From Parasutterella excrementihominis YIT 11859 (lineage in GTDB: Bacteria > Pseudomonadota > Gammaproteobacteria > Burkholderiales > Burkholderiaceae_F): 64,000 nt of DNA. The notes under the pieces are model-generated. The model made no database searches. It worked only from the letters and a program-made list of their open reading frames with translations, and was not told the DNA's origin. The stretch's first letter is position 1. The number at the start of each line of letters is the position of its first letter. A program made the translations under genes and the position numbers. Shown one piece after another: positions 50,926 to 59,740 of this stretch. The stretch covers positions 43,714 through 107,713 of the forward strand of contig NZ_GL883690.1 of assembly GCF_000205025.1 (NCBI RefSeq), in the 5' to 3' direction.

Positions 50926-51903
50926 ATGCTCATAGGTATTTCTTTCGGTCTTGCTGCTTGTGTGCTGTGGGGCTTTACATATCTCTTACCCCTTCTGCTT
51001 CCTGACTATCCCACAACTTATATTTCGGTAGCCAGGGGTATTGTAATGGGCGTTACCGCTCTTGCGGGTTTAGCCCTGCAGAGGCAGTATTTAAAACAGG
51101 TAAATCTGAAAGATTGGAATACAGCTTTCTGGCTCACCTTAATAGGCAATCTGATTCAGCCTTGGTGTCTGTTTTCCGCGGTGCAGTATGCTGGTGTGGC
51201 CTTAGCAGCTACTTTTTTCGGTTTAATTCCGGTTTTAGTTGCTCTAATTGCGAATGAAAGAGACAAGCGGAAGGGGAAAAAGTACTTGCCGCTTTCAAAA
51301 CTCATCCTCCCGCTGTCTGTCATTTTCATCGGACTGATTTTGGCCAATTTCGAGGGCCTCATCAATGTCCTGGAAGACTATAAGTCAAACCCCAATTTTC
51401 TTATCGGCGTGATTTACTCCGTACTCTCGACAGCGATGTGGACCTGGTATCCGATTCGCAATGCAGACTGGCTGCTTGACCATCCTAAAATCAGTCCTGT
51501 CTTCTTTACCAGTATGCAATGCAGTCTGCTGCTTCCGTTCGGAATCGTTCTATACGTTGCTCTTTGGCTGTTTTCAGGAGATCTCAAGGAATTTTTCGGT
51601 CCTTCGCCTTTCGCCTTTATCGGATGGTCCCTTTTTGCCGGTGTGGTTTGCTCTTTCGGCGCAACTGCCTTATGGAATGCTATGAGTCAGAAAGTACCGA
51701 CCGCCGTTGCAGGACCTATGCTGGTCTTTGAAACCATTTTCTCTGTTACCTGGGGATGTGTTTACGCCCGAGCCTTTCCTACCGCAACCCTTTTTATTGG
51801 AATGGTATTGCTCGTGAGCGGTGTAGTTTATACGTTGATGTTGTTTAACTCACTTAACGAACCTGTCGTCAGTGAAGCTGAAAGCAGCGCCGGCGGAATG
51901 TGA
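50926..51903 (+). CDS. EamA/DMT-family transporter
   Basis: 325 aa, about ten membrane spans (LIGISFGLAACVLWGFTYLL; FFTSMQCSLLLPFGIVLYVAL; LFIGMVLLVSGVVYTLMLF). An in-frame TTG 12 nt earlier is possible. It leads the operon of the HutD-cyclodeaminase fusion, so it may move histidine, formimino-amino acids or their products. Its partner LysR is divergent. Confidence 0.85.
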   Translation: MLIGISFGLAACVLWGFTYLLPLLLPDYPTTYISVARGIVMGVTALAGLALQRQYLKQVNLKDWNTAFWLTLIGNLIQPWCLFSAVQYAGVALAATFFGLIPVLVALIANERDKRKGKKYLPLSKLILPLSVIFIGLILANFEGLINVLEDYKSNPNFLIGVIYSVLSTAMWTWYPIRNADWLLDHPKISPVFFTSMQCSLLLPFGIVLYVALWLFSGDLKEFFGPSPFAFIGWSLFAGVVCSFGATALWNAMSQKVPTAVAGPMLVFETIFSVTWGCVYARAFPTATLFIGMVLLVSGVVYTLMLFNSLNEPVVSEAESSAGGM

Positions 51904-51967
51904 TCTATTTAAAGTTTTGTGATTCGACTTAACTATTTGATTAAAGATTCAAACCTGAGAGTTCTGA

Positions 51968-53182
51968 ATGCAATATCAAATCATCAAAAGAGAAGATTTT
52001 ATTGTCCACCGATGGTCCGGAGGAACAACATCTGAAATCTTTCTTTTTCCTCCTTCTTCCTGTTGGGAGAAGAAAGACTTTCAAATTAGGATTTCTTCAG
52101 CGGACTGTCGTGTTGACGGGGCTCCCTACTCTGACTTTATCGGCTTCACACGTCACATCCTGCCTTTAAAAGGTTCGATGCACATGTTTCATGAAGGTCA
52201 TCACGAAGTATTGCTCAATCCGTTTGACATTGACATTTTTGACGGCAGCTGGAACACACATCACATCGGGAAAACCGTTGACTTTAATCTTCTTTGTTCG
52301 GAAAACTGGACCGGAAGGCTGAAACCACTTCTGCAAAATGAATCCATCAAGATAGAAAAATCGGGAATTATTGGCTTCTATGCGGTTGAGGATGCCGAAA
52401 TCCGCAGCGGAGATTTTTCCGTAGAAGTGCCCGCAGGTGATTTTATTGTTTTCAACGATATAAATGAAGCAACGGTTTTTAGTATTAAAGTCGCTTTACA
52501 TGGCCCTTGTGTCATTGCCGCGGCTGCTTTCCCTAAAGGAAGTTCTCATATGCGATTAAGTTCTATGCCTGTTGATGAGTTCTGTGCTTTGACTGCTTCG
52601 GACGCACCTGCCCCGGGCGGGGGCAGTGTCTCTGCACTGTGCGGCTCATTGGCAGCAGCACTCGCGGAAATGGTCGGAAATTTGACTCTTGGACGCCGCG
52701 GCTGCGATGATGCTCAAGAATCAATCAGGGAAGCCTTAGCTGAGCTCGAAGAAATTCGCACCATACTCCTGAAAGCGATTGATGAAGATTCAGAAAGCTT
52801 TATCGGCTTTATGACGGCCTTAAAAATGCCTAAGAATACCGAGGAAGAAAAAGCGCTGAGGAAAACCGCCATGTCCCAAGCCTTAAAAACTGCCTCCCTC
52901 GTCCCTTTGAAAGTGGCCGGACAGTCTGTCAGGATTTTCAAATTTTCGCGTCTCATGCTTGAACGAGGAAATAAAAACGCGGCAACCGATGCAATGGTGA
53001 GCGCTCTGGCCGCTAGAACAGCAGCTATCGGAGCGCTACTTAATGTACGCATTAATCTGCGTTCAATCCATGATCCCGAGTTCGTTCGAACCACATTAGA
53101 AGAAGTTCTGCGCCTGGAAACTTTGACCAATGAGCAGGAAAAAGAAATAACGGAGATTGGTTACCAATTACTCAATCAATAA
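51968..53182 (+). CDS. HutD-formimidoyl-THF cyclodeaminase fusion protein
   Basis: 404 aa. Residues ~1-190 are a HutD-like cupin domain (VHRWSGGTTSEIFLFPP, FSLRISSAD-like QIRISSADCRVDG, FTRHILPLKGSM, VDFNLLCSE). Residues ~195-400 are a cyclodeaminase domain (SDAPAPGGGSVSALCGSLAAALAEM, GNLTLGRRG). The second releases ammonia from 5-formimino-THF to give methenyl-THF; HutD is a regulator-like partner of histidine utilisation. The join has no frameshift, but an internal ATG at 52550 has a good AAAGGAAG site. Upstream of the matching formiminotransferase gene. GAGAG precedes the ATG. Confidence 0.85.
   Translation: MQYQIIKREDFIVHRWSGGTTSEIFLFPPSSCWEKKDFQIRISSADCRVDGAPYSDFIGFTRHILPLKGSMHMFHEGHHEVLLNPFDIDIFDGSWNTHHIGKTVDFNLLCSENWTGRLKPLLQNESIKIEKSGIIGFYAVEDAEIRSGDFSVEVPAGDFIVFNDINEATVFSIKVALHGPCVIAAAAFPKGSSHMRLSSMPVDEFCALTASDAPAPGGGSVSALCGSLAAALAEMVGNLTLGRRGCDDAQESIREALAELEEIRTILLKAIDEDSESFIGFMTALKMPKNTEEEKALRKTAMSQALKTASLVPLKVAGQSVRIFKFSRLMLERGNKNAATDAMVSALAARTAAIGALLNVRINLRSIHDPEFVRTTLEEVLRLETLTNEQEKEITEIGYQLLNQ
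52535..52552 (+). promoter_or_regulatory. Internal ribosome-binding site and ATG inside the fusion gene
   Basis: AAAGGAAG (52535-52542), 7-nt spacer, then in-frame ATG at 52550. It begins exactly at the cyclodeaminase domain (MRLSSMPVDEFCAL), so the stand-alone domain could be made from the same message. Confidence 0.5.
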
Positions 53183-53201
53183 ATTCTTTGGAGAAAAAGC
53201 C

Positions 53202-54092
53202 ATGACAAAGCTTGTGGAATTCATACCCAACTTTTCTGAAGGACGCCGTCAGGAAGTTATCGATCAAATAAGTGAAGCAGCTCAAGGCGTCCCCGGTGCC
53301 AAACTTATCAATGTCAATGTTGAGCCTTCCTATAACCGTTGTGTCCATACGGTTGTAGGAGATCCCGAAGCTGTATTGGAAGCAGGCTTCCGCATGTGCC
53401 AAAAAGCAGTCGAGCTGATCGACATGAATCACCATAAAGGAGAACATCCTCGTATCGGAGCTGTAGATGCTTCTCCGTTTATTCCTCTGGAAGATATGAC
53501 GGCCAAAGAATGCGTTGATCTTTGCAATCGCCTAGGCGAACGTGTTGCCAAAGAACTTCAGGTCCCGGTCTATCTTTATGAAAAAGCGGCTAAAAGACCA
53601 GAACGAGTGAAGTTACAGAATATCCGCCACCCGGAATATGAAGGTTTGTTGGAGTTAATTGACAAACCGGAATGGGCGCCTGATTACGGTGAGGCAAAGA
53701 TGCACCCGACGGCCGGAGCCATGCCGCTCGGCGTTCGCAATCCCATGGTCGCCTTCAATATTTCGTTAAATACTTCGGATGTCGCTATAGCTAAAAAAAT
53801 TGCACAATCTTTCCGCGAAGCCAAAGGCGGCTATGCAGAGGCCCGGGCAATCGGCGTTTATCTGGAGGACAGAAACATCTGCCAGGTCAGCTGCATGATC
53901 AATCCGCAGATCGTATCGCTCTACCGAATTATCGAAATGGTGCGTTCTGAAGCTAAGCGTTACGGCTTATCCATCATCGGAACAGACATTTGCGGCATGG
54001 TTTCCCAAAGCGCCCTGATGGACTGCTGTGAATACTACATGCAGCTTGAAAACTTCGATCGAAAAGCTCAGATATTGGAAGAGTTGCTCTAA
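53202..54092 (+). CDS. Glutamate formiminotransferase
   Basis: 296 aa. Transfers the formimino group to tetrahydrofolate, giving 5-formimino-THF and glutamate. Catalytic His in KGEHPRIGAVDASPFIPL, plus the N-terminal EFIPNFSEGRRQEVIDQI and GAMPLGVRNPMVAFNISL. The ATG at 53202 has GGAG upstream; a TTG start at 53157 would overlap the fusion gene. 19 nt after the cyclodeaminase fusion. In the absence of hutH/hutU/hutI nearby, the donor could be formiminoglutamate or formiminoglycine. Confidence 0.93.
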   Translation: MTKLVEFIPNFSEGRRQEVIDQISEAAQGVPGAKLINVNVEPSYNRCVHTVVGDPEAVLEAGFRMCQKAVELIDMNHHKGEHPRIGAVDASPFIPLEDMTAKECVDLCNRLGERVAKELQVPVYLYEKAAKRPERVKLQNIRHPEYEGLLELIDKPEWAPDYGEAKMHPTAGAMPLGVRNPMVAFNISLNTSDVAIAKKIAQSFREAKGGYAEARAIGVYLEDRNICQVSCMINPQIVSLYRIIEMVRSEAKRYGLSIIGTDICGMVSQSALMDCCEYYMQLENFDRKAQILEELL

Positions 54093-54292
54093 TTAACAGA
54101 ATTTGAATTACGGCGAAGGTCAGGTTTTTCTTTTCCGAGCAACCGAAAACGCAGAAAGATTTGAAACGGTTCGGACTCACTCAGCTTATCGTTTTTTAAT
54201 ACTTCTGAATAAAGTTTGTTAATACTGATTTCGTTTTTGAATTTCCTAACCCAAAATAGAAACATAATTTCTTCAACTCCCAAGAGGTAAAA

Positions 54293-55801
54293 ATGATTCA
54301 AGGTAATAATCGCGGAAAAATTAAACAGCCCCCTGCAAAAGAGGTCATTAAATACATCATCAATCCGAGCATCTCTGACGCTGAGGCTGAGCGCTCCTTC
54401 CAAAATTATGTCGAATGCAACAAAGCTCACGTTTTAATGCTTGAAAAACAAGGTATTATCAAAAAGGAAGTCGCTAAAAAGATTCTTGAAGTCGCTGAAG
54501 AGATGACTGCTATGGGAAGCAAACCTTCCTTTGCACTTCGTCCAGAACTCGAAGAGATGTATTTCAACCTTGAAAACTACTTGATTTCCAAGGTTGGCAT
54601 TGAAGTCGGCGGTCAGCAGCACACTGCCCGCTCCCGCAATGATTTATACGCTACCGTTGTTAGGATGGATGTTCGTAAGTTCTATTTGGAAGTATGTGAA
54701 CTTTACAACGAAATGCGCAAGACGATTCAGCAGGTGGCGAGGAATAATACAGACGCCGTTATGGCCGGTTATACTCACCTTCAGCCGTCCGAACCCATCA
54801 CCTTTGCTCAGTATTGCGCAGCTATTCTTTATGGAATGGACCGTGACTATCAGCGAATCCAAAATGCTTGGGAACAGCTGAACCTTTGCCCGCTGGGCGG
54901 CGGCTCCATGGGCTCAACCACATGGAAGATCGATCGCCAGTTCACTTCTGAACTTCTCGGTTTTAATGCACCTTTAGGCAACTCCATTGATGCCGTCGGC
55001 TCTAGAGATTACATTTTGGAAATTCTGTCTGCCTTCGGAATTGCCGCCAGCACCTTTACCCGCCTCTGTCAGGATTTATACGTTTGGGCAACACCTGATT
55101 ACGGATACGTCGAAGTTGCGGATGAAGTCGCTGTCTGCTCCTCCATCATGCCGCAGAAAAAGAATCCCTGGACGTTGGAACACATTAAGGGGAAATCTGC
55201 CAACATCGAAGGTCTTTGTGTCGGCGCTTGGGCTGTTATGAAAAACACCCCGTATACTCACAATAACGAAAGCAGCGGAGAAGGCCCGACTTTCCTCTGG
55301 AATGCATTCGATGAAATGAAAGCCTGCATAGAGCTTCTGAACATAACTTTCCGCGGAATTAAGCTCAATAAAGAATTGATGGTTGAGACCGCATCAAATA
55401 ACTTCTGCACTATGGCTGAACTTGCCAATACTCTGGTTCGCGCAGACCATATCTCTTTCCGTACCGCTCATGATATTGTTGCGCACGTCGTTGACTTCAT
55501 GCTCACACATGGAAAGAAAGCCAGTGAGATTGACGTGGATGTTATCGCACCGATTGCTAAGCAGTTGTTTAACATTGAGACCAAGGTGACCAATGAAGAA
55601 ATTCAGCTTGGCCTTGATCCGGTCAAAAATGCCAACTCAAAGGACTCTTTAGGCGGCTCAGCACCTGAGGAGGTCCTCCGCCAACTCGATGAACTTATGG
55701 CACGTTTGGAAGAAAACATCTCAGTAGTAACTCAGCGCAGAGCTCAATTAGAAGGAGCCAAACAAAAAACCGAAGTTAAAATTCAAGCGCTTCTTGCCTA
55801 A
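54293..55801 (+). CDS. Argininosuccinate-lyase-like enzyme of the fumarase/aspartase superfamily
   Basis: 502 aa. Superfamily signature CSSIMPQKKNP with active-site Ser, and ASL-type motifs QQHTARSRND, AGYTHLQPSEPITFAQY, GNSIDAVGSRDY and PDYGYVEV. It lacks the WGGRF start of housekeeping ArgH. The reaction is a fumarate-releasing elimination from an N-substituted aspartate; the amine partner is not known. AGAGG precedes the ATG. It lies after a 200-nt gap from the formiminotransferase gene and shares its operon with the alcohol dehydrogenase. Confidence 0.8.
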   Translation: MIQGNNRGKIKQPPAKEVIKYIINPSISDAEAERSFQNYVECNKAHVLMLEKQGIIKKEVAKKILEVAEEMTAMGSKPSFALRPELEEMYFNLENYLISKVGIEVGGQQHTARSRNDLYATVVRMDVRKFYLEVCELYNEMRKTIQQVARNNTDAVMAGYTHLQPSEPITFAQYCAAILYGMDRDYQRIQNAWEQLNLCPLGGGSMGSTTWKIDRQFTSELLGFNAPLGNSIDAVGSRDYILEILSAFGIAASTFTRLCQDLYVWATPDYGYVEVADEVAVCSSIMPQKKNPWTLEHIKGKSANIEGLCVGAWAVMKNTPYTHNNESSGEGPTFLWNAFDEMKACIELLNITFRGIKLNKELMVETASNNFCTMAELANTLVRADHISFRTAHDIVAHVVDFMLTHGKKASEIDVDVIAPIAKQLFNIETKVTNEEIQLGLDPVKNANSKDSLGGSAPEEVLRQLDELMARLEENISVVTQRRAQLEGAKQKTEVKIQALLA

Positions 55802-55869
55802 ATAGGTATTTGTTCATTTTCGGGGCGGCAAGGTTAATCCTTTCTGCCCCTTTTATTCAAAGGTCAGCT

Positions 55870-57036
55870 ATGTTTTCATTCTGCATCCCTACCGAGTTTG
55901 TCTTCGGCACCGGTTGTTTTAAAGAACTTCATAAATACAATCTACCGGGAAAGAAAGCTCTCATTGTGATAACTAACGGTAAATCCATTCGGAACAGCGG
56001 ATATCTCGCGGAGTTGGAAAATCAACTCTCCTTAGCCGGCAAAGAGTATGAAGTTTTTGACGGTATTACCCCGAATCCGACTACTGACAGCATCATGGAC
56101 GCAGCTAAAACCGCGAAGGACTCTGCCTGCGACTTTATTATCGGTTTCGGAGGCGGCTCCCCTATGGACTCGGCTAAACTTATCGCTCTGGCGGCGACCA
56201 ATCCTGGAAACATTTGGGATTATTGCCAGAAAGGCTCCGGCGGAAGAAAGCTGCCGACGAATCAGCCTCTTCCTGTCGTATGTATTTCCACCACAGCCGG
56301 AACCGGTTCCGAAGCAGACAACAGTGGTATGGTCACAAATCCGATCACACACGAAAAATTGGGCATCGGCTTCCAAAGTCTCTTCCCCGTTCTCTCTGTT
56401 GTAGACCCGGAATTAATGCGTTCCGTGCCTCCTCGTTTAACTGCTTATCAAGGCCTTGATACCTTCTTCCATCTAGCAGAAGGCTATCTTTCGAAGAAGG
56501 CAAATTACTTTAACGAGATGTTTTCCATCACGGGCATCGAAAAGATCGGAGCCTATCTGGCGCGAGCCGTTATAGAAGGAAACGACTTAGAAGCTCGTGA
56601 AAATGTGGCCTTCGCCAATACGCTCGGTGGCTTTGTGATGTCCACAGGAAAACTCCTCAGTCAGCATTCTTTGGAACATATCTTGAGTGCATATCATCCG
56701 AACTTGCCCCACGGTGCCGGACTGATCCTTATATCTCGTGCCTATTTCGGCTTTTTTATCGACAAAGGCCTTTGCCGCCAAAAATTCATTGACATGGCTC
56801 GCGCTCTCGGGAATAAAAATGCCTCCGAACCTCAGGATTTTCTTTCTGCGCTCGATAAATTATTAGAAGACTGCGGAGTCTCCAATTTAACAATGAGTGA
56901 ATTCGGAATCAAAGCCGAAGAGCTTCCTGCAATGGCAAAAGAAGTCAGAGAATCTCTAGCGCCGGCTTTTGAATGCGATCCGACGCTCTTAACAATTGAA
57001 GACTGCGCTGAAATTTATCGAAAGTCTTTCAAATAA
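55870..57036 (+). CDS. Iron-containing alcohol dehydrogenase
   Basis: 388 aa, group III Fe-ADH. NAD-binding FGGGSPMDSAKLIALAA, TTAGTGSEADNSGMVT, and iron ligands Asp/His in GLDTFFHLAEGY and two His in QHSLEHILSAYHPNLPHGAGL. Interconverts alcohols or semialdehydes and aldehydes with NAD(P)H. ATG at 55870 with AGGT upstream; a TTG at 55810 is unlikely. Last gene after the ArgH-like lyase, with 68 nt between. Specific substrate unknown. Confidence 0.88.
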   Translation: MFSFCIPTEFVFGTGCFKELHKYNLPGKKALIVITNGKSIRNSGYLAELENQLSLAGKEYEVFDGITPNPTTDSIMDAAKTAKDSACDFIIGFGGGSPMDSAKLIALAATNPGNIWDYCQKGSGGRKLPTNQPLPVVCISTTAGTGSEADNSGMVTNPITHEKLGIGFQSLFPVLSVVDPELMRSVPPRLTAYQGLDTFFHLAEGYLSKKANYFNEMFSITGIEKIGAYLARAVIEGNDLEARENVAFANTLGGFVMSTGKLLSQHSLEHILSAYHPNLPHGAGLILISRAYFGFFIDKGLCRQKFIDMARALGNKNASEPQDFLSALDKLLEDCGVSNLTMSEFGIKAEELPAMAKEVRESLAPAFECDPTLLTIEDCAEIYRKSFK

Positions 57037-57042
57037 TTCCGT

Positions 57043-57082
57043 AAGGCTTAATCAGGCGCTGCTTTCTGTCGGATTAAGCCTT
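57043..57082. terminator. Bidirectional terminator overlapping LysR stop
   Basis: Perfect 11-bp stem AAGGCTTAATC / GATTAAGCCTT with an 18-nt loop, between the alcohol dehydrogenase and the convergent LysR gene; the LysR stop lies in the right arm. Confidence 0.88.
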
Positions 57083-58039
57083 AATGAACTTCTCGAGTCC
57101 GGGTTTGAGTTCACGAACCATCGGTATTACCTTTTCATGAAGGTATGTTTTTAGGCTTGAAGAAATGTTCTCTGCCGTCGGTTCAAATACTGTATCTTCA
57201 TAAGAAATATAGAATCGTCGTTCAGCATTTTTTCCTTTAAAAGAGAGAAAAGAAAGCTGAGGCAGAAAATAGCTTGCCTGGAGTAAAGAGAAAGTAGGCA
57301 AAATGGCCCAGCCGTTGCCTTCCGCGACGACTATTGCCATAGCGAGGCACGAATCGATCTCGATCGAATCGAACTTCTGAAAGTTGAGCGTACGAAGAAG
57401 CCTTTCTGTCTGAAAGTAATCCATCGTAGTTTTTCCCGCTCTTACATATGGCGTTTTCTCTAAAAATTCATTTAAGTCGGAAATTGACTTCGGCCGAATT
57501 TTGTCGTGGATTTCTTTCGGGATAACCAAAAGAAACTCATCCTCAAGAAGCTGAATATTCTGAACTCCGTCGTCCTTTGTTAAAGGATCAGTGGACAAAG
57601 AGATGTCAATTTCTTTGTTTCTTAATTTATCGGAAACTTCAAGAGAGGTTCCGCTGGATAGCGTTAGTCTGCCGGGTTTGGAAGCCAAAAGAGAAACTAA
57701 TTCACCCCCGAAAATATTCATAATGGCCTCAGAGCAACCGAGCCTGATATCGGGATTTTTTCCATTGGCTGTCCTGTACATATCCGCAAGGATGGTTTCG
57801 ATGAGTTCAATAGCGCCATTACCTCGTTTAAAAAGAACGTGTCCGGCTGCAGTAAGTCTCATCGGACGAGAGGCCCGATCAAAAAGTTCAATTCCCAGAC
57901 CATTCTCTATTTTTTTAATGACAGTCGAAATTGCCGGCTGAGTAAGGCCGAGCTTTTGTGCGGCTCGTGTCATATTGCAATCCTTTGCAACTTCCATGAA
58001 CACTTTCAGCTGATTTAATTCGAGAGAAAAATTTCGCAT
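57074..58039 (-). CDS. LysR-family transcriptional regulator (2 of 4)
   Basis: 321 aa from the ATG at 58039, which has GGAG 6 nt upstream; a TTG at 58051 would add four residues. HTH: LKVFMEVAKDCNMTRAAQKLGLTQPAISTVIKKIENGLG; effector domain with YVRAGKTTMDYF and GNGWAILPTFSLL. Divergent from the aspartase gene. The spacer holds four repeats of the (C)GTTAA half-site, probably its operator. Confidence 0.9.
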   Translation of the reverse strand: MRNFSLELNQLKVFMEVAKDCNMTRAAQKLGLTQPAISTVIKKIENGLGIELFDRASRPMRLTAAGHVLFKRGNGAIELIETILADMYRTANGKNPDIRLGCSEAIMNIFGGELVSLLASKPGRLTLSSGTSLEVSDKLRNKEIDISLSTDPLTKDDGVQNIQLLEDEFLLVIPKEIHDKIRPKSISDLNEFLEKTPYVRAGKTTMDYFQTERLLRTLNFQKFDSIEIDSCLAMAIVVAEGNGWAILPTFSLLQASYFLPQLSFLSFKGKNAERRFYISYEDTVFEPTAENISSSLKTYLHEKVIPMVRELKPGLEKFIKA

Positions 58040-58130
58040 TCCAGACTCCAATCGGAATTTCCGTGAGTAACTACCTTCTGCTCAAGCATATTGAACGTCT
58101 GGCGAAGCTCTTATAAGGAAATCAAATCGT

Positions 58131-58210
58131 CATCGTTAAAAATCACTTATCTACTTAACGATGTTAACCGTTTTATCGGAGAATGTTCATAGAAAGATAA
58201 AACGTTAACC
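58131..58210. promoter_or_regulatory. Compound inverted repeats between LysR and aspartase
   Basis: CATCGTTAA (58131-58139) pairs with TTAACGATG (58155-58163); GTTAAC-C-GTTTTATC (58163-58177) pairs with GATAAAAC-GTTAAC (58196-58209). Both are built on GTTAA half-sites at about 24- and 33-nt centre spacing. Probable LysR operator and activation site upstream of aspA, ending 22 nt before its ATG. Confidence 0.65.
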
Positions 58211-58231
58211 TCAAATTTCTAAAGGAAAGTT

Positions 58232-59665
58232 ATGAGCCGTATTGAGAAAGACTGTTTAGGCCAAATGGAAGTCCCGGATGACGTTTACTACGGAATCCAG
58301 ACCCTTCGCGTCATGGGAGTATCGGGCATTCTAGGTGAGAAGGTTATTAAATATCCCTACCTCCACAGAGCTTTAGTGCAGATGAAAAAAGCCGCTGCCT
58401 TAGCAAACAAAGAGATCGGTGCCTTAGATGAAAGAAGAGCCGAAGCCATTGCTTGGGCTTGCGACAAAGTACTTACCGGAAAATATGATGACCAATTTCC
58501 GCTGGATATGTTCCAAGGCGGCGGTTACACCTGCGTCAATATGAACGTAAATGAGGTGATCGGCAACCTTGCGAACGAACATCTGACCGGTCATAAAGGA
58601 CAAGATGAAGTTCATCCCAATACCCATGTCAATATGGGACAGTCAACTAATGATATTGTTACGAGTGCAGAACACCTTTGCATTTATCCGGCATTGGATA
58701 AATTAGCACCGGAACTCGACAAGCTTGCAGACGCTTTTGCAAAGAAAGCTATTGAATTTGCCGATGTCATCAAGGTTGGCAGAACGTGCCTTCAGGATGC
58801 CGTTCCCTTAACGCTTGGGCAAGAATTCGGAGGCTACGCCGAATTTTGCCGCCGTCAGGCAGAAAACATCCGCAGTTTAAGAGCAGAGTGCTTCTATCTG
58901 CTGGTCGGTGCTACAGCGGTCGGAACGGGCTTGGGTGCAGCTCCAGGGTATCAGGAAGCTTTCTATAAACATCTCTCCGTTCAGCTCGGTGAAGACGTTA
59001 AAAGCACGGCCGACCTTTTTGACGGTATGCAAAACGATGACTTCTGCGTAAAAGTATCTGCAGCCGTGAAGCAGGCAGCCTGCGGTATTTCAAAAATCGC
59101 AAAAGACCTGAGAATTATGAGTTCCGGTCCGAGAGCTGGGTTCGGAGAAATTACTCTGCCCTCTCTTTCTCCGGGATCTTCCATCATGCCCGGAAAGATC
59201 AACCCGATCCTCCCTGAACTCGTCAGTCAAGTCGCTCAGCAAACCTGCGGTAATGATGTCGTTATTTCCATGGCCTTTGAACAGGGTGAGTTAGAGATCA
59301 GTGTCTGGGCTCCTACACTTTACAAGAATCTTTTTGAGTCCTTCGATTTGCTGACGAAAGTGATTCCGCTCTTTATTGACAAATGTATCAATGGTATTAC
59401 AGCAAATCGTGACCGCTGTGCAAAAGAAGCGAAAGAAACCATTGCTTTGTCCACCGTCGTTGCAGCTACGCTAGGCTACCCTGAAGGCGTCAAAGTTGCG
59501 AAGTATGCACAGGAACACAATTTAGCTGTTGCCGATGCCGTTCTTGAGATGGGAATCATGACCAAGGAAGAAGCAGATATGCTTTTGGATCCGGCACTTT
59601 TGGTTAACCCCGAGAAAATGGCTGAAGTCATCGCTCGATGGAAGGGAGAAAAGCAAAAACAGTAA
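58232..59665 (+). CDS. aspA: Aspartate ammonia-lyase
   Basis: Converts aspartate to fumarate and ammonia. 477 aa. Signature GSSIMPGKINP near residue 325, N-terminal DCLGQMEVPDDVYYGIQT, central HPNTHVNMGQSTNDIV, KVGRTCLQDAVPLTLGQEF. AAAGGAAA precedes the ATG. It joins asparaginase to fumarate respiration: asparagine to aspartate to fumarate to succinate, the last step via flavoprotein reductases and exchange via the Dcu carrier. Confidence 0.94.
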   Translation: MSRIEKDCLGQMEVPDDVYYGIQTLRVMGVSGILGEKVIKYPYLHRALVQMKKAAALANKEIGALDERRAEAIAWACDKVLTGKYDDQFPLDMFQGGGYTCVNMNVNEVIGNLANEHLTGHKGQDEVHPNTHVNMGQSTNDIVTSAEHLCIYPALDKLAPELDKLADAFAKKAIEFADVIKVGRTCLQDAVPLTLGQEFGGYAEFCRRQAENIRSLRAECFYLLVGATAVGTGLGAAPGYQEAFYKHLSVQLGEDVKSTADLFDGMQNDDFCVKVSAAVKQAACGISKIAKDLRIMSSGPRAGFGEITLPSLSPGSSIMPGKINPILPELVSQVAQQTCGNDVVISMAFEQGELEISVWAPTLYKNLFESFDLLTKVIPLFIDKCINGITANRDRCAKEAKETIALSTVVAATLGYPEGVKVAKYAQEHNLAVADAVLEMGIMTKEEADMLLDPALLVNPEKMAEVIARWKGEKQKQ

Positions 59666-59703
59666 GAAAAGAAACCCTTCATAAAAATTTCTAAATCCTC
59701 CCC

Positions 59704-59739
59704 GGCTTTGGCAAGGTTGTAATTGCCAAAGCCCTTTTT
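59704..59739 (+). terminator. Rho-independent terminator after aspA
   Basis: GGCTTTGGCA / TGCCAAAGCC, perfect 10-bp stem, then CTTTTTG. Confidence 0.92.
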
Positions 59740-59740
59740 G

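Noticed and set aside
54293..55801. Histidine ammonia-lyase (hutH) for the lyase in the formimino operon
   Set aside because: No Ala-Ser-Gly MIO motif; the SSIMPQKKNP and HTARSRND motifs belong to the fumarase/aspartase superfamily.
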